Of a stretch of DNA of 57,929 nt, positions 16,415-24,906 are shown piece after piece. A program made the translations under genes and the position numbers. Position 1 is the first letter of the stretch. Every line of letters begins with the position of its first letter. The notes under the pieces were generated by a model that saw only the letters and a list, made by a program, of their open reading frames with translations, had not been told where the DNA came from and made no database searches. Origin of the DNA: Jiangella anatolica (GTDB lineage Bacteria > Actinomycetota > Actinomycetes > Jiangellales > Jiangellaceae); contig NZ_POTW01000034.1 of NCBI RefSeq assembly GCF_003236295.1, positions 1 through 57,929 on the forward strand, read 5' to 3'.

Positions 16415-17862
16415 CCGCACCGCTGTTCCTCGACGGAAGCCCGGCCGCGCACGACGCGCTGCGGGCCGCAGTCGCCGAGGTGCTCGCCGTCCTCACCGCG
16501 ACCGACGAGCGCGGGCCGTTTCCGTCCGCCGGGCCGGCTCGGCTGCGCGAGACCGCCCAGGCGATCGAGCCGCTGCCCGACGACGCGGAGCCGCTCGGCG
16601 AGGTGCTCGCCGACGTCGGGCGGACGGTGCTCGCGAACGGCGCGCGGGTCACCGATCCGTGGTGCGCCGCCCACCTGCACCCGCCGACGCTGCTGACGGC
16701 GGCCGCGGCCGAGCTGGCGATCGCCGCGACGAACCAGTCGATGGACTCCTACGACCAGGCGCCGATGGCGACGTACGTCGAGGACCGGCTGGTCGGCCGG
16801 CTCAACGAGCTGATCGGGCTGCCGGCGACCGCGTCCGGGGTGCTGACGTCGGGCGGGACGGCGTCCAACCTGCTTGGGCTGCTGCTCGCCCGCGACCACG
16901 CCGCCGGCGGGGCGAACCTCAGCGGGCTGCCCGCCGGCGCTGGCCGCTGGCGGATCCTCGCGTCGGCCGGCGCGCACGTCAGCGTCCGGCAGGCCGCCGC
17001 CGTGCTGGGGCTGGGCCGGGACGCCGTCGTCGCGGTCGGCACCGATGACGACGGCCGGATGGACGTCGCGGCACTGGACCGGACGCTGGACCAGCTGGCG
17101 CAGACCGGCGCGGTGCCGATCGCCGTCGTGGGGACCGCCGGCACGACCGACACCGGCGCCGTCGACCCGCTGGCCGCTCTGGCCGACCGCGCCGCCGCGT
17201 GTGGCGCGTGGTTCCACGTCGACGCCGCCGTCGGATCGGCGCTCGTGCTCAGCGACCGGCTGAAGCCGCTGGTCGCGGGGCTGGAGCGGGCCGACTCGAT
17301 CACCGCCGACCTGCACAAGCTGTGGTGGCAGCCGATCGGCGCGAGCGCGCTGCTGGTCCGGTCGGCGGCCTCGCTGGGCAGCGTGCGCGAGCCGGCCGAC
17401 TACCTCAACCGCACCGAGGACGACGACGTGCTCAACCTCGTCGACCGGTCGCTGGACACGTCGCGCCGGTTCGACGCGCTGAAGATCCTGGTGTCGCTGC
17501 GCGCGACCGGCCGGCGGCGGCTGGCCGGGCTGGTGGAGCACCTGGTCGACCTGGCCGCGCTGGCCGGCGAGGCGGTCCGGCGGCGCGCGGACCTGGAGCT
17601 GCTGGCGCCGCCGCAGACGGTGACCGTACTGTTCCGCTGCCGCCCCGACGGCGTCGACGAGGACCGGCTGGACGCCCTCAACGTCGACGTCCAGCGGCGG
17701 TTGCTGACCTCCGGCCGGGCCGTTGTCGGGCGGACCCGGTATCGCGGCCGCGTCGCGCTGAAGCTGACCTTCACGAACCCGTTGACCAGCCCGGACGATG
17801 TCGCGGCGCTGCTCGCCGCGGTCGCCGCCGAGGCGTCTGCACGGGTGGGGGTGGCGGCATGA
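16411..17862 (+). CDS. PLP-dependent L-2,4-diaminobutyrate decarboxylase (RhbB-like)
   Basis: The 483-residue product is a group II PLP decarboxylase. It shows AATNQSMDSYDQAP, TSGGTASNLLGLLLAR, the cofactor pocket WFHVDAAVGSALVLS and the PLP lysine in ITADLHKLWWQP (about residue 302). Given its place after the aminotransferase, decarboxylation of diaminobutyrate to 1,3-diaminopropane is the likely reaction. The start and stop both overlap the neighbours by ATGA. The amine is then hydroxylated and acetylated by enzymes encoded downstream. Confidence 0.92.
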   Translation: MTAPLFLDGSPAAHDALRAAVAEVLAVLTATDERGPFPSAGPARLRETAQAIEPLPDDAEPLGEVLADVGRTVLANGARVTDPWCAAHLHPPTLLTAAAAELAIAATNQSMDSYDQAPMATYVEDRLVGRLNELIGLPATASGVLTSGGTASNLLGLLLARDHAAGGANLSGLPAGAGRWRILASAGAHVSVRQAAAVLGLGRDAVVAVGTDDDGRMDVAALDRTLDQLAQTGAVPIAVVGTAGTTDTGAVDPLAALADRAAACGAWFHVDAAVGSALVLSDRLKPLVAGLERADSITADLHKLWWQPIGASALLVRSAASLGSVREPADYLNRTEDDDVLNLVDRSLDTSRRFDALKILVSLRATGRRRLAGLVEHLVDLAALAGEAVRRRADLELLAPPQTVTVLFRCRPDGVDEDRLDALNVDVQRRLLTSGRAVVGRTRYRGRVALKLTFTNPLTSPDDVAALLAAVAAEASARVGVAA

Positions 17863-19943
17863 CGGACGTGCTGGAGGCCGCCGCCCTGGCCGCTGCCGCG
17901 ACGCCGACCCGGGCCGCGGACGATGCGACGGCGCATGCGCTGCTGTCGTGCTGGCTGCGCGAGGTGCCCGGGTGGACGCTGGTCGCCGCCGCCGACGCTG
18001 CCGCCGCCGACGCTGCCGGTGCGCAGTCCCCGCCCGGCCGGGTGGGCCACCGACTTTACGAGCAGGCACCGACAGACTCCGCCACGATCGGCGACACCAC
18101 GGATGTGCAGACCCCGTACGGCTCCGCGCTCGCGCCCGACGCCTCGGTTCCGAGTGCGCAGACCCCGCCGGCATCGCCGAGCGCTCCTGCCGACGGCACT
18201 GCCGGTGCGCAGTCCCCGCCCGGCCGGGTGGGCCACCGACTTTACGACCAGGCACCGACAGACTCCGCCACGATCGGCGACACCGCTGGCAGGGGCGTCG
18301 GAACCAGCGGGGCGCGGATCATCATCCCGCTGCCGCGCTGGAACGCCCGCCTCATCGTCGGTGTCCGCCGGGTGTCCGCGACGTTCCGGCACCAGTTGGA
18401 GCTCCCGGCGCTGATCCAGGTCGGCGACGCCGAACCGCGCCCCGCCGGACTCGCGCAGCTGGCCGTCCTCCTCGCCGACGCGCTGCCGGGGACCACGGCG
18501 GAGCCGCTGGTCACGCGCGTCCTCGACAGCGCCGCCGCGGTCGCCGACCACCTGACCACCCGCGCCGCCGACATCGACCGGCTCTGGTCGGCCGAGCCGC
18601 TGCCGTTCATCGAGTCCGAGCAGGCGCTGCTGCTCGGTCACCTCGTCCACCCGACCCCGAAGAGCCGCGGCGAGCTGGGCGCCGTCGAGCGCCGCCGGTA
18701 CTCCCCCGAGACCGCGGGCGCCTTCCCAGTGCACTGGCTGGCCGTCGACCGCGACCTGGTCCGCCACGGCAGTGCCCTCGACGCGTCCGCGCCGGAGCTG
18801 GCCGAGGCGCTGCTGCGCGACGATCCCGCCGTCGACCGGTCCGTCCTGGCCCAAGCCCGCGGCGACCGGATCCTGCTGCCCGCCCACCCGTTCGAGGCCG
18901 CGCACCTGCGCGCGGCGCCGGACACCGTGGACCTGTTCGAGTCCGGCGCGGTCGTCGACCTCGGCCCGCTGGGCGCGCCGTTCCGGCCGACCACGTCGGT
19001 GCGGACGCTCTACCGGGCCGACAGCCCATGGCAGCTCAAGTTCAGCCTGCACGTCCGCGTCACGAACTCCATGCGCGTCACGCTGGCGAAGGAGCTGGAC
19101 CGCGCAGTCGAGTCGGCGGCGCTCGCGCGCACCGTCGTCGGCGCCCGGACGCGGGAGGCCGCGCCCCACTTCGTCCTCGTCCAGGACCCCGCCTACCTGA
19201 CGGTTGCCCGCGGCGACACCGTGCTGAACGGCTTCTCCGTCCTGCTTCGCGAGAACCGCTGGAACCAGCAGGGGCCGGCCGACGTCACAGCGCTCACCAC
19301 GCTGTGCCAGGACCATCCGTACGGCGGACGCAGCCGCCTGGCCGCGATCGTCGCGGCGCTGGCCGCACGGACCGGCCGGGCCGAGGACGACGTCGCCCGC
19401 GAGTGGTTCGGCCGGTTCTGCGACGTCGTCGTGCGGTCGCTGGTCCGGCTCTACCTCGACGTCGGCCTGTGCTTCGAGGCGCACCAGCAGAACACGCTGG
19501 TCGAGCTGGACGGCGGCTGGCCGGTCCGCGGCGCCTACCGCGACAGCCAGGGCTACTTCCACCGCGAGGCCGCCCACGGCGACCTGACCGCCGTCATCCC
19601 CGGGCTGGGCGAGGTCACCGAGTCGATCTTCCCCGAGGAACTGGCCGACGAGCGGCTGGTCTACTACCTGTTCGTCAACCTCACGCTCGGCGTGGTCAAC
19701 GCGCTCGGCCCGGCGGTCGATGAGTCCACTCTCCTCAGCGACCTGAGAAGGGTGCTGACGGAGGAACGCGCGCGCGGCGGCCAGTACCCCGCGACGCTGC
19801 TGGACCGGCTGCTCGACGACGAGCGCTGGCCGTGCAAGGCGAACCTGCTGACGCGGGCGCACGACCTGGACGAGCTGGTCGGCGACATCGCCACCCAGTC
19901 GGTGTACGTGACGCTGCCGAACCCGCTGGCGGTGAGCCGATGA
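17859..19943 (+). CDS. IucA/IucC-family NIS siderophore synthetase (RhbC-like) with internal repeat insertion
   Basis: This 694-residue NRPS-independent siderophore synthetase condenses a citrate carboxylate with an amine, using ATP. Core motifs are GHLVHPTPKSR (about 270-280), LPAHPFEA, TSVRTLYR, LKFSLHVRVTNSMR, FEAHQQNTLVELD and YRDSQGYF. Relatives run about 580-600 residues. The excess lies at about residues 44-151, between the first helix (LLSCWLREVPGWTL) and the strand RIIIPLPRWNARL. There two copies of a 28-residue unit (GAQSPPGRVGHRLY and on) recur with a 62-residue period. The frame stays open. The insertion precedes the catalytic core, so activity may persist. Confidence 0.9.
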   Translation: MTDVLEAAALAAAATPTRAADDATAHALLSCWLREVPGWTLVAAADAAAADAAGAQSPPGRVGHRLYEQAPTDSATIGDTTDVQTPYGSALAPDASVPSAQTPPASPSAPADGTAGAQSPPGRVGHRLYDQAPTDSATIGDTAGRGVGTSGARIIIPLPRWNARLIVGVRRVSATFRHQLELPALIQVGDAEPRPAGLAQLAVLLADALPGTTAEPLVTRVLDSAAAVADHLTTRAADIDRLWSAEPLPFIESEQALLLGHLVHPTPKSRGELGAVERRRYSPETAGAFPVHWLAVDRDLVRHGSALDASAPELAEALLRDDPAVDRSVLAQARGDRILLPAHPFEAAHLRAAPDTVDLFESGAVVDLGPLGAPFRPTTSVRTLYRADSPWQLKFSLHVRVTNSMRVTLAKELDRAVESAALARTVVGARTREAAPHFVLVQDPAYLTVARGDTVLNGFSVLLRENRWNQQGPADVTALTTLCQDHPYGGRSRLAAIVAALAARTGRAEDDVAREWFGRFCDVVVRSLVRLYLDVGLCFEAHQQNTLVELDGGWPVRGAYRDSQGYFHREAAHGDLTAVIPGLGEVTESIFPEELADERLVYYLFVNLTLGVVNALGPAVDESTLLSDLRRVLTEERARGGQYPATLLDRLLDDERWPCKANLLTRAHDLDELVGDIATQSVYVTLPNPLAVSR
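18013..18284 (+). repeat. Pair of 86-bp direct repeats inside the NIS synthetase gene
   Basis: Copies at 18013-18098 and 18199-18284 differ at one base (GAG versus GAC). They lie 186 bp apart, an exact multiple of three. The spacer holds partial echoes (GTGCAGACCCCG, GTGCGCAGACCCCG). Codons such as CGA, CTT, GCA and ACA in the unit are rare in neighbouring genes, hinting at an origin outside coding sequence. Confidence 0.9.
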
Positions 19944-20509
19944 GCTGGTCGGTCACGCTGCCGGGAGCGGCGGTGGAGCTGACGTTCGCGCCGGTCCGGC
20001 CGGACGATGACGCCGAGCTGATCCACGACTGGATGAACCGCTCGCACGTCGTGCCGTGGTGGCAGCTCGGGGTGTCGCTGCCGGAGATCCACAGCTATCT
20101 GGCCGGGCTGACGCACCTGCGGCCGTGGCTCGTGTCGGCGCACGGCGTCCCGTTCGGCTACGTCGAGACGTACGTCGTCGCCGAGGACGCGCTGGCCGGC
20201 TACTACCCGGCGCGGTCCGACGACCAGGGCTTCCACCTGCTGGTCGGGCCGCTGTCGATGCTCGGGACCGGGGTGCCGCGGCTCATGGGCCGGGCGATCC
20301 TGGCCTGGCTGCTCAACCGCGGCGACCGTGCCGTCTGCGAGCCCGACGTCCGCAACGGCCGCATGCTCGCGTACTGCGACCGGCTCGGGCTGACGTCGCT
20401 GGGTGAGGTCGACCTGCCGGAGAAGCGCGCGGCAATCCTGGCCTGCGAGCGGGCGACCTTCGACGCCCGCTGGCCGGACGACCGCGCCGCGGTGGGGGTG
20501 CTCGAATGA
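19940..20509 (+). CDS. GNAT-family siderophore N-acyltransferase (RhbD/IucB-like)
   Basis: The 189-residue product matches the short acyltransferase of hydroxamate siderophore pathways (LTFAPVRPDDDAELIHDWMNRSHVVPWW at the start, then PFGYVETY, DQGFHLLVGP, EPDVRNGRMLAYCDRLG, LGEVDLPEKRAAI). It should transfer acetyl from acetyl-CoA to N-hydroxy-diaminopropane, forming the hydroxamate. ATG at 19940 overlaps the previous stop (ATGA); a longer upstream reading frame is not needed. Confidence 0.9.
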   Translation: MSWSVTLPGAAVELTFAPVRPDDDAELIHDWMNRSHVVPWWQLGVSLPEIHSYLAGLTHLRPWLVSAHGVPFGYVETYVVAEDALAGYYPARSDDQGFHLLVGPLSMLGTGVPRLMGRAILAWLLNRGDRAVCEPDVRNGRMLAYCDRLGLTSLGEVDLPEKRAAILACERATFDARWPDDRAAVGVLE

Positions 20510-21801
20510 CCGAGTACGACGTCATCGGCGTCGGGCTGGGGCCGTTCAACCTGGGCCTGGCCGCGCTGCTCTCGCCCGTCGACGACGTCGACGCGGTGTT
20601 CTTCGAGGCGGCGCCGCGGTTCGCCTGGCACCCCGGCCTGATGCTGCCCGGCACGACGCTGCAGGTCCCGTTCCTGGCCGACCTCGTCACGCTGGCCGAC
20701 CCGACCAGCCGCTGGTCCTTCCTCAACTACCTGCACGAACGCGGCCGGCTCTACCGGTTCTACTTCTACGAGCGGTTCCACGTGCCGCGGGCGGAGTTCG
20801 ACGCGTACGCCCGCTGGGTCGCGGAGTCGCTGCCGTCCTGCCGGTTCGGCTCGCGAGTGACGGCGGTGGAGCCCGACGGCGGCGGCTGGCGCGTCGTCGT
20901 CGAGACGCCCGGCGGAGTCGAGGAGCACCGGGCCCGGTCGGTCGTGTTCGGCGTCGGCACCCGGCCGGCCGTGCCCGCCGTCGCCCGGTCCGTGCTCGGC
21001 GAGAGCGTCTTCCACACCGAGGACTACCTGACCTACCGGGAGAAGGCGGTGACGGCGTCCGCCGTCACCGTCGTCGGATCCGGGCAGAGCGCCGGCGAGG
21101 TCGTCGCCGACCTGCTGGAGGCCGGGCTGCCCGGCGGGCTGACGGTGGACTGGTTCACGCGGTCGCGCGGGTTCCTGCCGATGGAGTACTCCAAGCTCGG
21201 GCTGGAGCACTTCACGCCCGAGTACACCTCCTACTTCCACGGCCTGCCCGCGGTCCGTCGCGACGAGATCCGGGCCGGCCAGGACCTGCTCTACAAGGGG
21301 CTGTCCGCCGAGACCAGCGAGCGGATCTACGACCTGCTCTACGCCGCGACGGTGGACCGCGCCGACCCGCCGGTCGTGTACGCCGGCGGCTGCGAGCTGG
21401 TGGCGATCTCGCCGTCGCCGGTGCCCGGACGGCGCTGGCGGCTGACCTGGCGGCACCGCGACCTGGACCGCACGTTCACCCGCGACACCGACGTCGTCGT
21501 GCTCGGGACCGGGCACGAGCCGTCCCCGCTGCCCGTGCGTGACGGCGTGCTGGCGCGCGACGCGCTCGGCCGGCCGGAGGTGTCGCTGGACTACCGGCTG
21601 ACGCTGGCGTCCGGCGCGCCGTCGACGCTGTTCGCGCAGAACGCCGAGCTGCACACGCACGGCGTCGGCGCGCCGGACCTGGGCCTGGGCGCGCACCGCA
21701 ACTCCGTCATCGTCAACCAGCTGGCCGGCCGCGAGGTCTACCCGGTCCGCGACCGCACCGTCTACCAGAGCTTCGGCGTCCCCGAGGAGGCCCGTCCATG
21801 A
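20506..21801 (+). CDS. Siderophore amine N-monooxygenase (RhbE/IucD-like)
   Basis: The 431-residue flavoprotein has the FAD motif GVGLGPFNLGLAALL at residues 7-21, the family WHPGLMLPGTTLQVPFLADL segment, and an NADPH site VVGSGQSAGEVVADLLE at about 188-204. The ATG-like C-terminal motif and QNAELHTHGVGAPDLGLGA complete the class. It N-hydroxylates a free primary amine, here most likely 1,3-diaminopropane given the two upstream enzymes. It overlaps both neighbours by four bases. Confidence 0.93.
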   Translation: MTEYDVIGVGLGPFNLGLAALLSPVDDVDAVFFEAAPRFAWHPGLMLPGTTLQVPFLADLVTLADPTSRWSFLNYLHERGRLYRFYFYERFHVPRAEFDAYARWVAESLPSCRFGSRVTAVEPDGGGWRVVVETPGGVEEHRARSVVFGVGTRPAVPAVARSVLGESVFHTEDYLTYREKAVTASAVTVVGSGQSAGEVVADLLEAGLPGGLTVDWFTRSRGFLPMEYSKLGLEHFTPEYTSYFHGLPAVRRDEIRAGQDLLYKGLSAETSERIYDLLYAATVDRADPPVVYAGGCELVAISPSPVPGRRWRLTWRHRDLDRTFTRDTDVVVLGTGHEPSPLPVRDGVLARDALGRPEVSLDYRLTLASGAPSTLFAQNAELHTHGVGAPDLGLGAHRNSVIVNQLAGREVYPVRDRTVYQSFGVPEEARP

Positions 21802-23540
21802 CCGCGTTCGGCCTGGAGCACTGGGAGCGGGCGAACCGCGAGCTGATCGCGAAGCTGCTCACCGAGTTCGGCTACGAGGAGATCATCCCGCTGTCCGGCG
21901 CCGTGTCGGTGGAGCTGCCGGGAGCGACGCTGACCGGACGGGCGACGCGGCGGGCACTGGGCTGGTGGCGGGTGGATCCGTCGTCGCTCGAGCTGGCCGG
22001 CGGCGGGGCGCTGCCGGACGCCGTCGACGTGTTCACCGCGGTGCTTCTGGCGGCCGGGGCGGAGGCGGCGACCGTCGCCGGCGCGGTGTCCGAGCTGTCG
22101 TCGACGCTGCTCACCGACGCGCGCCAGCTGGCGACCGCGCGGCCGGCTGCCGAGCTCGTCGACCTGGAACCTGTGCTGGTCGAGGCCGAGCTGACCGGGC
22201 ATCCGTGGATCGTCGCGAACAAGGGCCGGGTCGGGTTCGGCGCCGACGACCTGCTCGCGTACCCGCCGGAGGCGCGGGCCGACGTCCGGCTGCTGTGGCT
22301 GGCCGCGTCGCCGGCGGTCGCGGACGCCGTCGGGCTGGATCACCCCGCTGTCGTACGGGAGCAGGTCGGGGACGCGGCGTTCGAGGCGCTGCTGGCGGGC
22401 GCGCAGCTCGGCGGGCTGGACCCGTCGACCTGCGTGTTCGTGCCGGTGCACCCGTGGCAGTGGGCGCACCGGATCCAGTCGCTGCACGCGGGCCAGCTGG
22501 CCCGCGGCGAGCTGGTGTTCCTCGGCGAGGGGCCGGCTCGGTACCGGCCGCAGCTGGCGATCCGCACGATGACCGACCTCGACGACCCGGCCCGGCGGTA
22601 CCTCAAGCTGCCGCTGTCGATCCTCAACACGTCTGTCTATCGGGGGCTGCCGCGGGAGCGGACGCTGGCGGCGCCGGCCCTCACGTCGTGGCTGTCGTCG
22701 GTGGTCGCCGGGGACGCGTTTCTGCAGGAGAGCGGGCTGATCCTGCTCGGCGAGGTGGCCGGCGTCAGCGTCGCGCACCCGACGTACGCCTCGCTGCCGG
22801 GCGTGCCGTACCAGTACACGGAGCTGCTCGGCGCGATCTGGCGCGAGCCGATCCAGCCGTACCTGCGCGACGGCGAGCAGGCGGTCTCGCTGGCCGCCCT
22901 CCTGCACGTCGACCCATCCGGCGGCTCGTTCGCGGCGGAGCTGGTGTCGCGGAGCGGGCTGTCGCCGGCCGAGTGGGTCGCACGGCTGCACGCCGCGGTG
23001 CTGCCACCGCTGCTGCACGTGCTGTACAAGTACGGCGCGATGTTCTCGCCGCACGGGCAGAACTGCATGATCGTGCACCGTGACGGCGTGCCGACGCGGC
23101 TGGTCGTCAAGGACTTCGTCGACGACCTGGCGATCTGCTCGGAGTCGATCCCCGAGCACGCGGACCTCCCGCCGGACGTCCGCGCCGCGCTGGCCGACGT
23201 GATCCTGGACGGGAAGACGCTGCGCAAGTATCTGCAGAACGGGCTGCTGATCTGCGTGTACCGGTATCTGGCGGAGATCTGCGCCGACGTTCTCGGGCTG
23301 CCGGAGGCCGATTTCTGGGCGTCCGCCCGGGCGGTGCTCGTCTCGTACCAGGACCGGTTCCGCGGCGAACTGGCCGACCGGTACACGCTGTTCGACCTGG
23401 AGTCGCCGACGTTCCCGAAGCTGTGCCTGAACCGGCTGCGGCTGTTCGAGCGCGGCTACGCCGACGACCCCGAACGCCCCGTCATCTCCGCCCTCGGCAC
23501 CGTCCCCAACCCCTTGGCACCGACGTTCACCCCGGAATGA
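21798..23540 (+). CDS. IucA/IucC-family NIS siderophore synthetase (RhbF-like)
   Basis: This 580-residue synthetase has normal family length, unlike the upstream paralogue. Motifs are GHPWIVANKGRVGFG, FVPVHPWQWAHRI, AIRTMTDLDDPARRYLKLPLSI, GAMFSPHGQNCMIVHR and VVKDFVDDL. It should add the second N-hydroxy-N-acetyl-diaminopropane arm to the citrate monoamide. The TGA stop lies inside the left arm of a large palindrome, which probably terminates the operon. No ferric-siderophore importer or exporter follows within the window. Confidence 0.92.
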   Translation: MTAFGLEHWERANRELIAKLLTEFGYEEIIPLSGAVSVELPGATLTGRATRRALGWWRVDPSSLELAGGGALPDAVDVFTAVLLAAGAEAATVAGAVSELSSTLLTDARQLATARPAAELVDLEPVLVEAELTGHPWIVANKGRVGFGADDLLAYPPEARADVRLLWLAASPAVADAVGLDHPAVVREQVGDAAFEALLAGAQLGGLDPSTCVFVPVHPWQWAHRIQSLHAGQLARGELVFLGEGPARYRPQLAIRTMTDLDDPARRYLKLPLSILNTSVYRGLPRERTLAAPALTSWLSSVVAGDAFLQESGLILLGEVAGVSVAHPTYASLPGVPYQYTELLGAIWREPIQPYLRDGEQAVSLAALLHVDPSGGSFAAELVSRSGLSPAEWVARLHAAVLPPLLHVLYKYGAMFSPHGQNCMIVHRDGVPTRLVVKDFVDDLAICSESIPEHADLPPDVRAALADVILDGKTLRKYLQNGLLICVYRYLAEICADVLGLPEADFWASARAVLVSYQDRFRGELADRYTLFDLESPTFPKLCLNRLRLFERGYADDPERPVISALGTVPNPLAPTFTPE

Positions 23541-23622
23541 TCACGTTGAGTTGGGGTGCTCCCGCTTCACCAGGCATGCACGCCTGGGGAAGCGGGAGGG
23601 ATCCTACTTGACGTGATCATTC
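23535..23622. terminator. Nested three-stem palindrome at the end of the siderophore operon
   Basis: Outer arms GAATGATCACGT (23535-23546) and ACGTGATCATTC (23611-23622) are perfect 12-bp complements. Inside lie CTCCCGCTTC/GAAGCGGGAG (23559-23568, 23589-23598) and CCAGGC/GCCTGG (23570-23575, 23582-23587). It sits between convergent genes, so bidirectional termination is likely, though no T tract follows. The left arm contains the upstream stop codon. Confidence 0.7.
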
Positions 23623-23632
23623 CCACGAGGGG

Positions 23633-24256
23633 TCAGTGGAGGTCGTTGCGGCGCCAGAGGGCAGCAGCGCGTTCGAGCTCTTCCGCCATGCGGAGGTTGC
23701 CCTTGGCGAGCCGGGTCTGCCGTTCGCCGTCCGCCTCCCCCATGTCGTCGGCGGAGTGCGCACGGCCGGCGGCGACGACCCGGCAGAACGCGGCCGCCCG
23801 TTCCAGTGCGACCGCGAAGTCGCCGGTGAACGCGCTGGTCAGCACCGCGTCGCCGAGCGCGGCCACCTCGGCCGGACCCGGCGGGTGTGCGACGCCGGCG
23901 ACCGCCGTCGACACCTCCGCGACCCGCTCGCCGACGGCGAAGACGCGGGCCGCCTCGGAGCCGTTGCGGTGCACCCAGCTGCGCAGCAGGTACAGCGACC
24001 AGAGCGTGCCGGGCAGCGTGTCGGCGCCGGAACCGCGCCACAGCTCGGCCATCTCGTCCAGGCCGAGCCGGTCGGCGAGGTCGAGCAGCCGCGGCGCCGC
24101 GCCGGGCTCGGATCGGGCCGCCTGCAGGACGGCGGCCGCGGTGGCGTGCGCGACGGCGGTGCGGTCGGCGGGATCGGGGTCGCCGAGCAGTTCGGGCATG
24201 TCGGGGCGCAGCTGCGGGCGCCGGTGGCTGCCTTCGGTCACGTCACCATTGTCCAC
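23633..24256 (-). CDS. Conserved hypothetical protein, helical
   Basis: This 207-residue protein has no motif I recognise. The sequence is rich in Ala, Leu, Glu and Arg and looks all-helical and soluble. There is no signal peptide or membrane segment. The start is a GTG (VDNGDVTEG) ten bases after the metallo-hydrolase stop; a second GTG five codons in is possible. Codon use and position in a minus-strand run with the MBL-fold and cobalamin genes support a real gene. The function is unassigned. Confidence 0.65.
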   Translation of the reverse strand: MDNGDVTEGSHRRPQLRPDMPELLGDPDPADRTAVAHATAAAVLQAARSEPGAAPRLLDLADRLGLDEMAELWRGSGADTLPGTLWSLYLLRSWVHRNGSEAARVFAVGERVAEVSTAVAGVAHPPGPAEVAALGDAVLTSAFTGDFAVALERAAAFCRVVAAGRAHSADDMGEADGERQTRLAKGNLRMAEELERAAALWRRNDLH

Positions 24257-24266
24257 TGTCGTCCGG

Positions 24267-24896
24267 TCAGGCCTCGAACGCGCCGCCGGGAGCCAGCACG
24301 CGCAGCTCCGTCTCCTCCGGCGCGAGCTTCTCGTACAGGTTGTAGAAGAAGTCGGGCGCGGCCAGCAGCGCCTCGTGGATCGGGACCGCGACGTTCGGCG
24401 TCAGCGCCCGCAGGTAGTCGGCCGACTCGCTCAGCTTCAGCCACGGCGCGGCCGTCGGCAGCCCGAGGATCTCGACGTCGACGTCGGGGATCGTGAACGA
24501 GTCGCCCGGGTGCAGGAACCGGCCGCCGATCAGGTAGGCGACGTTCGGGATGACCGGCACGTCGGGGTGGATCACCGCGTGCTGGCCGCCGAACACGTCG
24601 ATGCCGGTGCCGACGTGCAGCCGCTCGCCCGGCTGGACACCGGTGGCGGCGATGCCGGACTCGGCCAGGACGGCCGCGCTGCCGCCGTCGGTGTAGAGCG
24701 TCGCGTCAGGGTTGGCCGCCAGCAGCGCCGGCAGCCGGCCGACGTCGAGGTGGTCCGGGTGCTGGTGGGTGACCAGCACCGCCGTCAGCCCCGTCAGCGT
24801 CTCGAAGCCGTGCGAGAAGCCGCCCGGGTCGATGAGGACGCGAGCGTCGCCGTCCTCGACGAGAACACAGGAGTGCTCGAACTTCGTCAGCCTCAT
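24267..24896 (-). CDS. MBL-fold metallo-hydrolase (UlaG/YtkL-like)
   Basis: The 209-residue product begins MRLTKFEHSCVLVE, typical of the UlaG-like branch. It carries the metal motif VTHQHPDHLD (HxHxDH, about residues 59-64), GERLHVG, a GGRFLHPGDSF block with the third His/Asp ligand, and a late VAVPIHEA. ATG at 24896 is chosen because homologues begin with this MRLT motif. Substrate unknown. It follows the cobalamin adenosyltransferase by ten bases in the same direction. Confidence 0.87.
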   Translation of the reverse strand: MRLTKFEHSCVLVEDGDARVLIDPGGFSHGFETLTGLTAVLVTHQHPDHLDVGRLPALLAANPDATLYTDGGSAAVLAESGIAATGVQPGERLHVGTGIDVFGGQHAVIHPDVPVIPNVAYLIGGRFLHPGDSFTIPDVDVEILGLPTAAPWLKLSESADYLRALTPNVAVPIHEALLAAPDFFYNLYEKLAPEETELRVLAPGGAFEA

Positions 24897-24906
24897 GATC
24901 TCGAGG

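Noticed and set aside
15493-18255. A 920-codon minus-strand open frame across the siderophore operon
   Set aside because: It is antisense to three enzymes with intact active-site motifs, and its translation is Arg/Gly/Gln-rich without domains.
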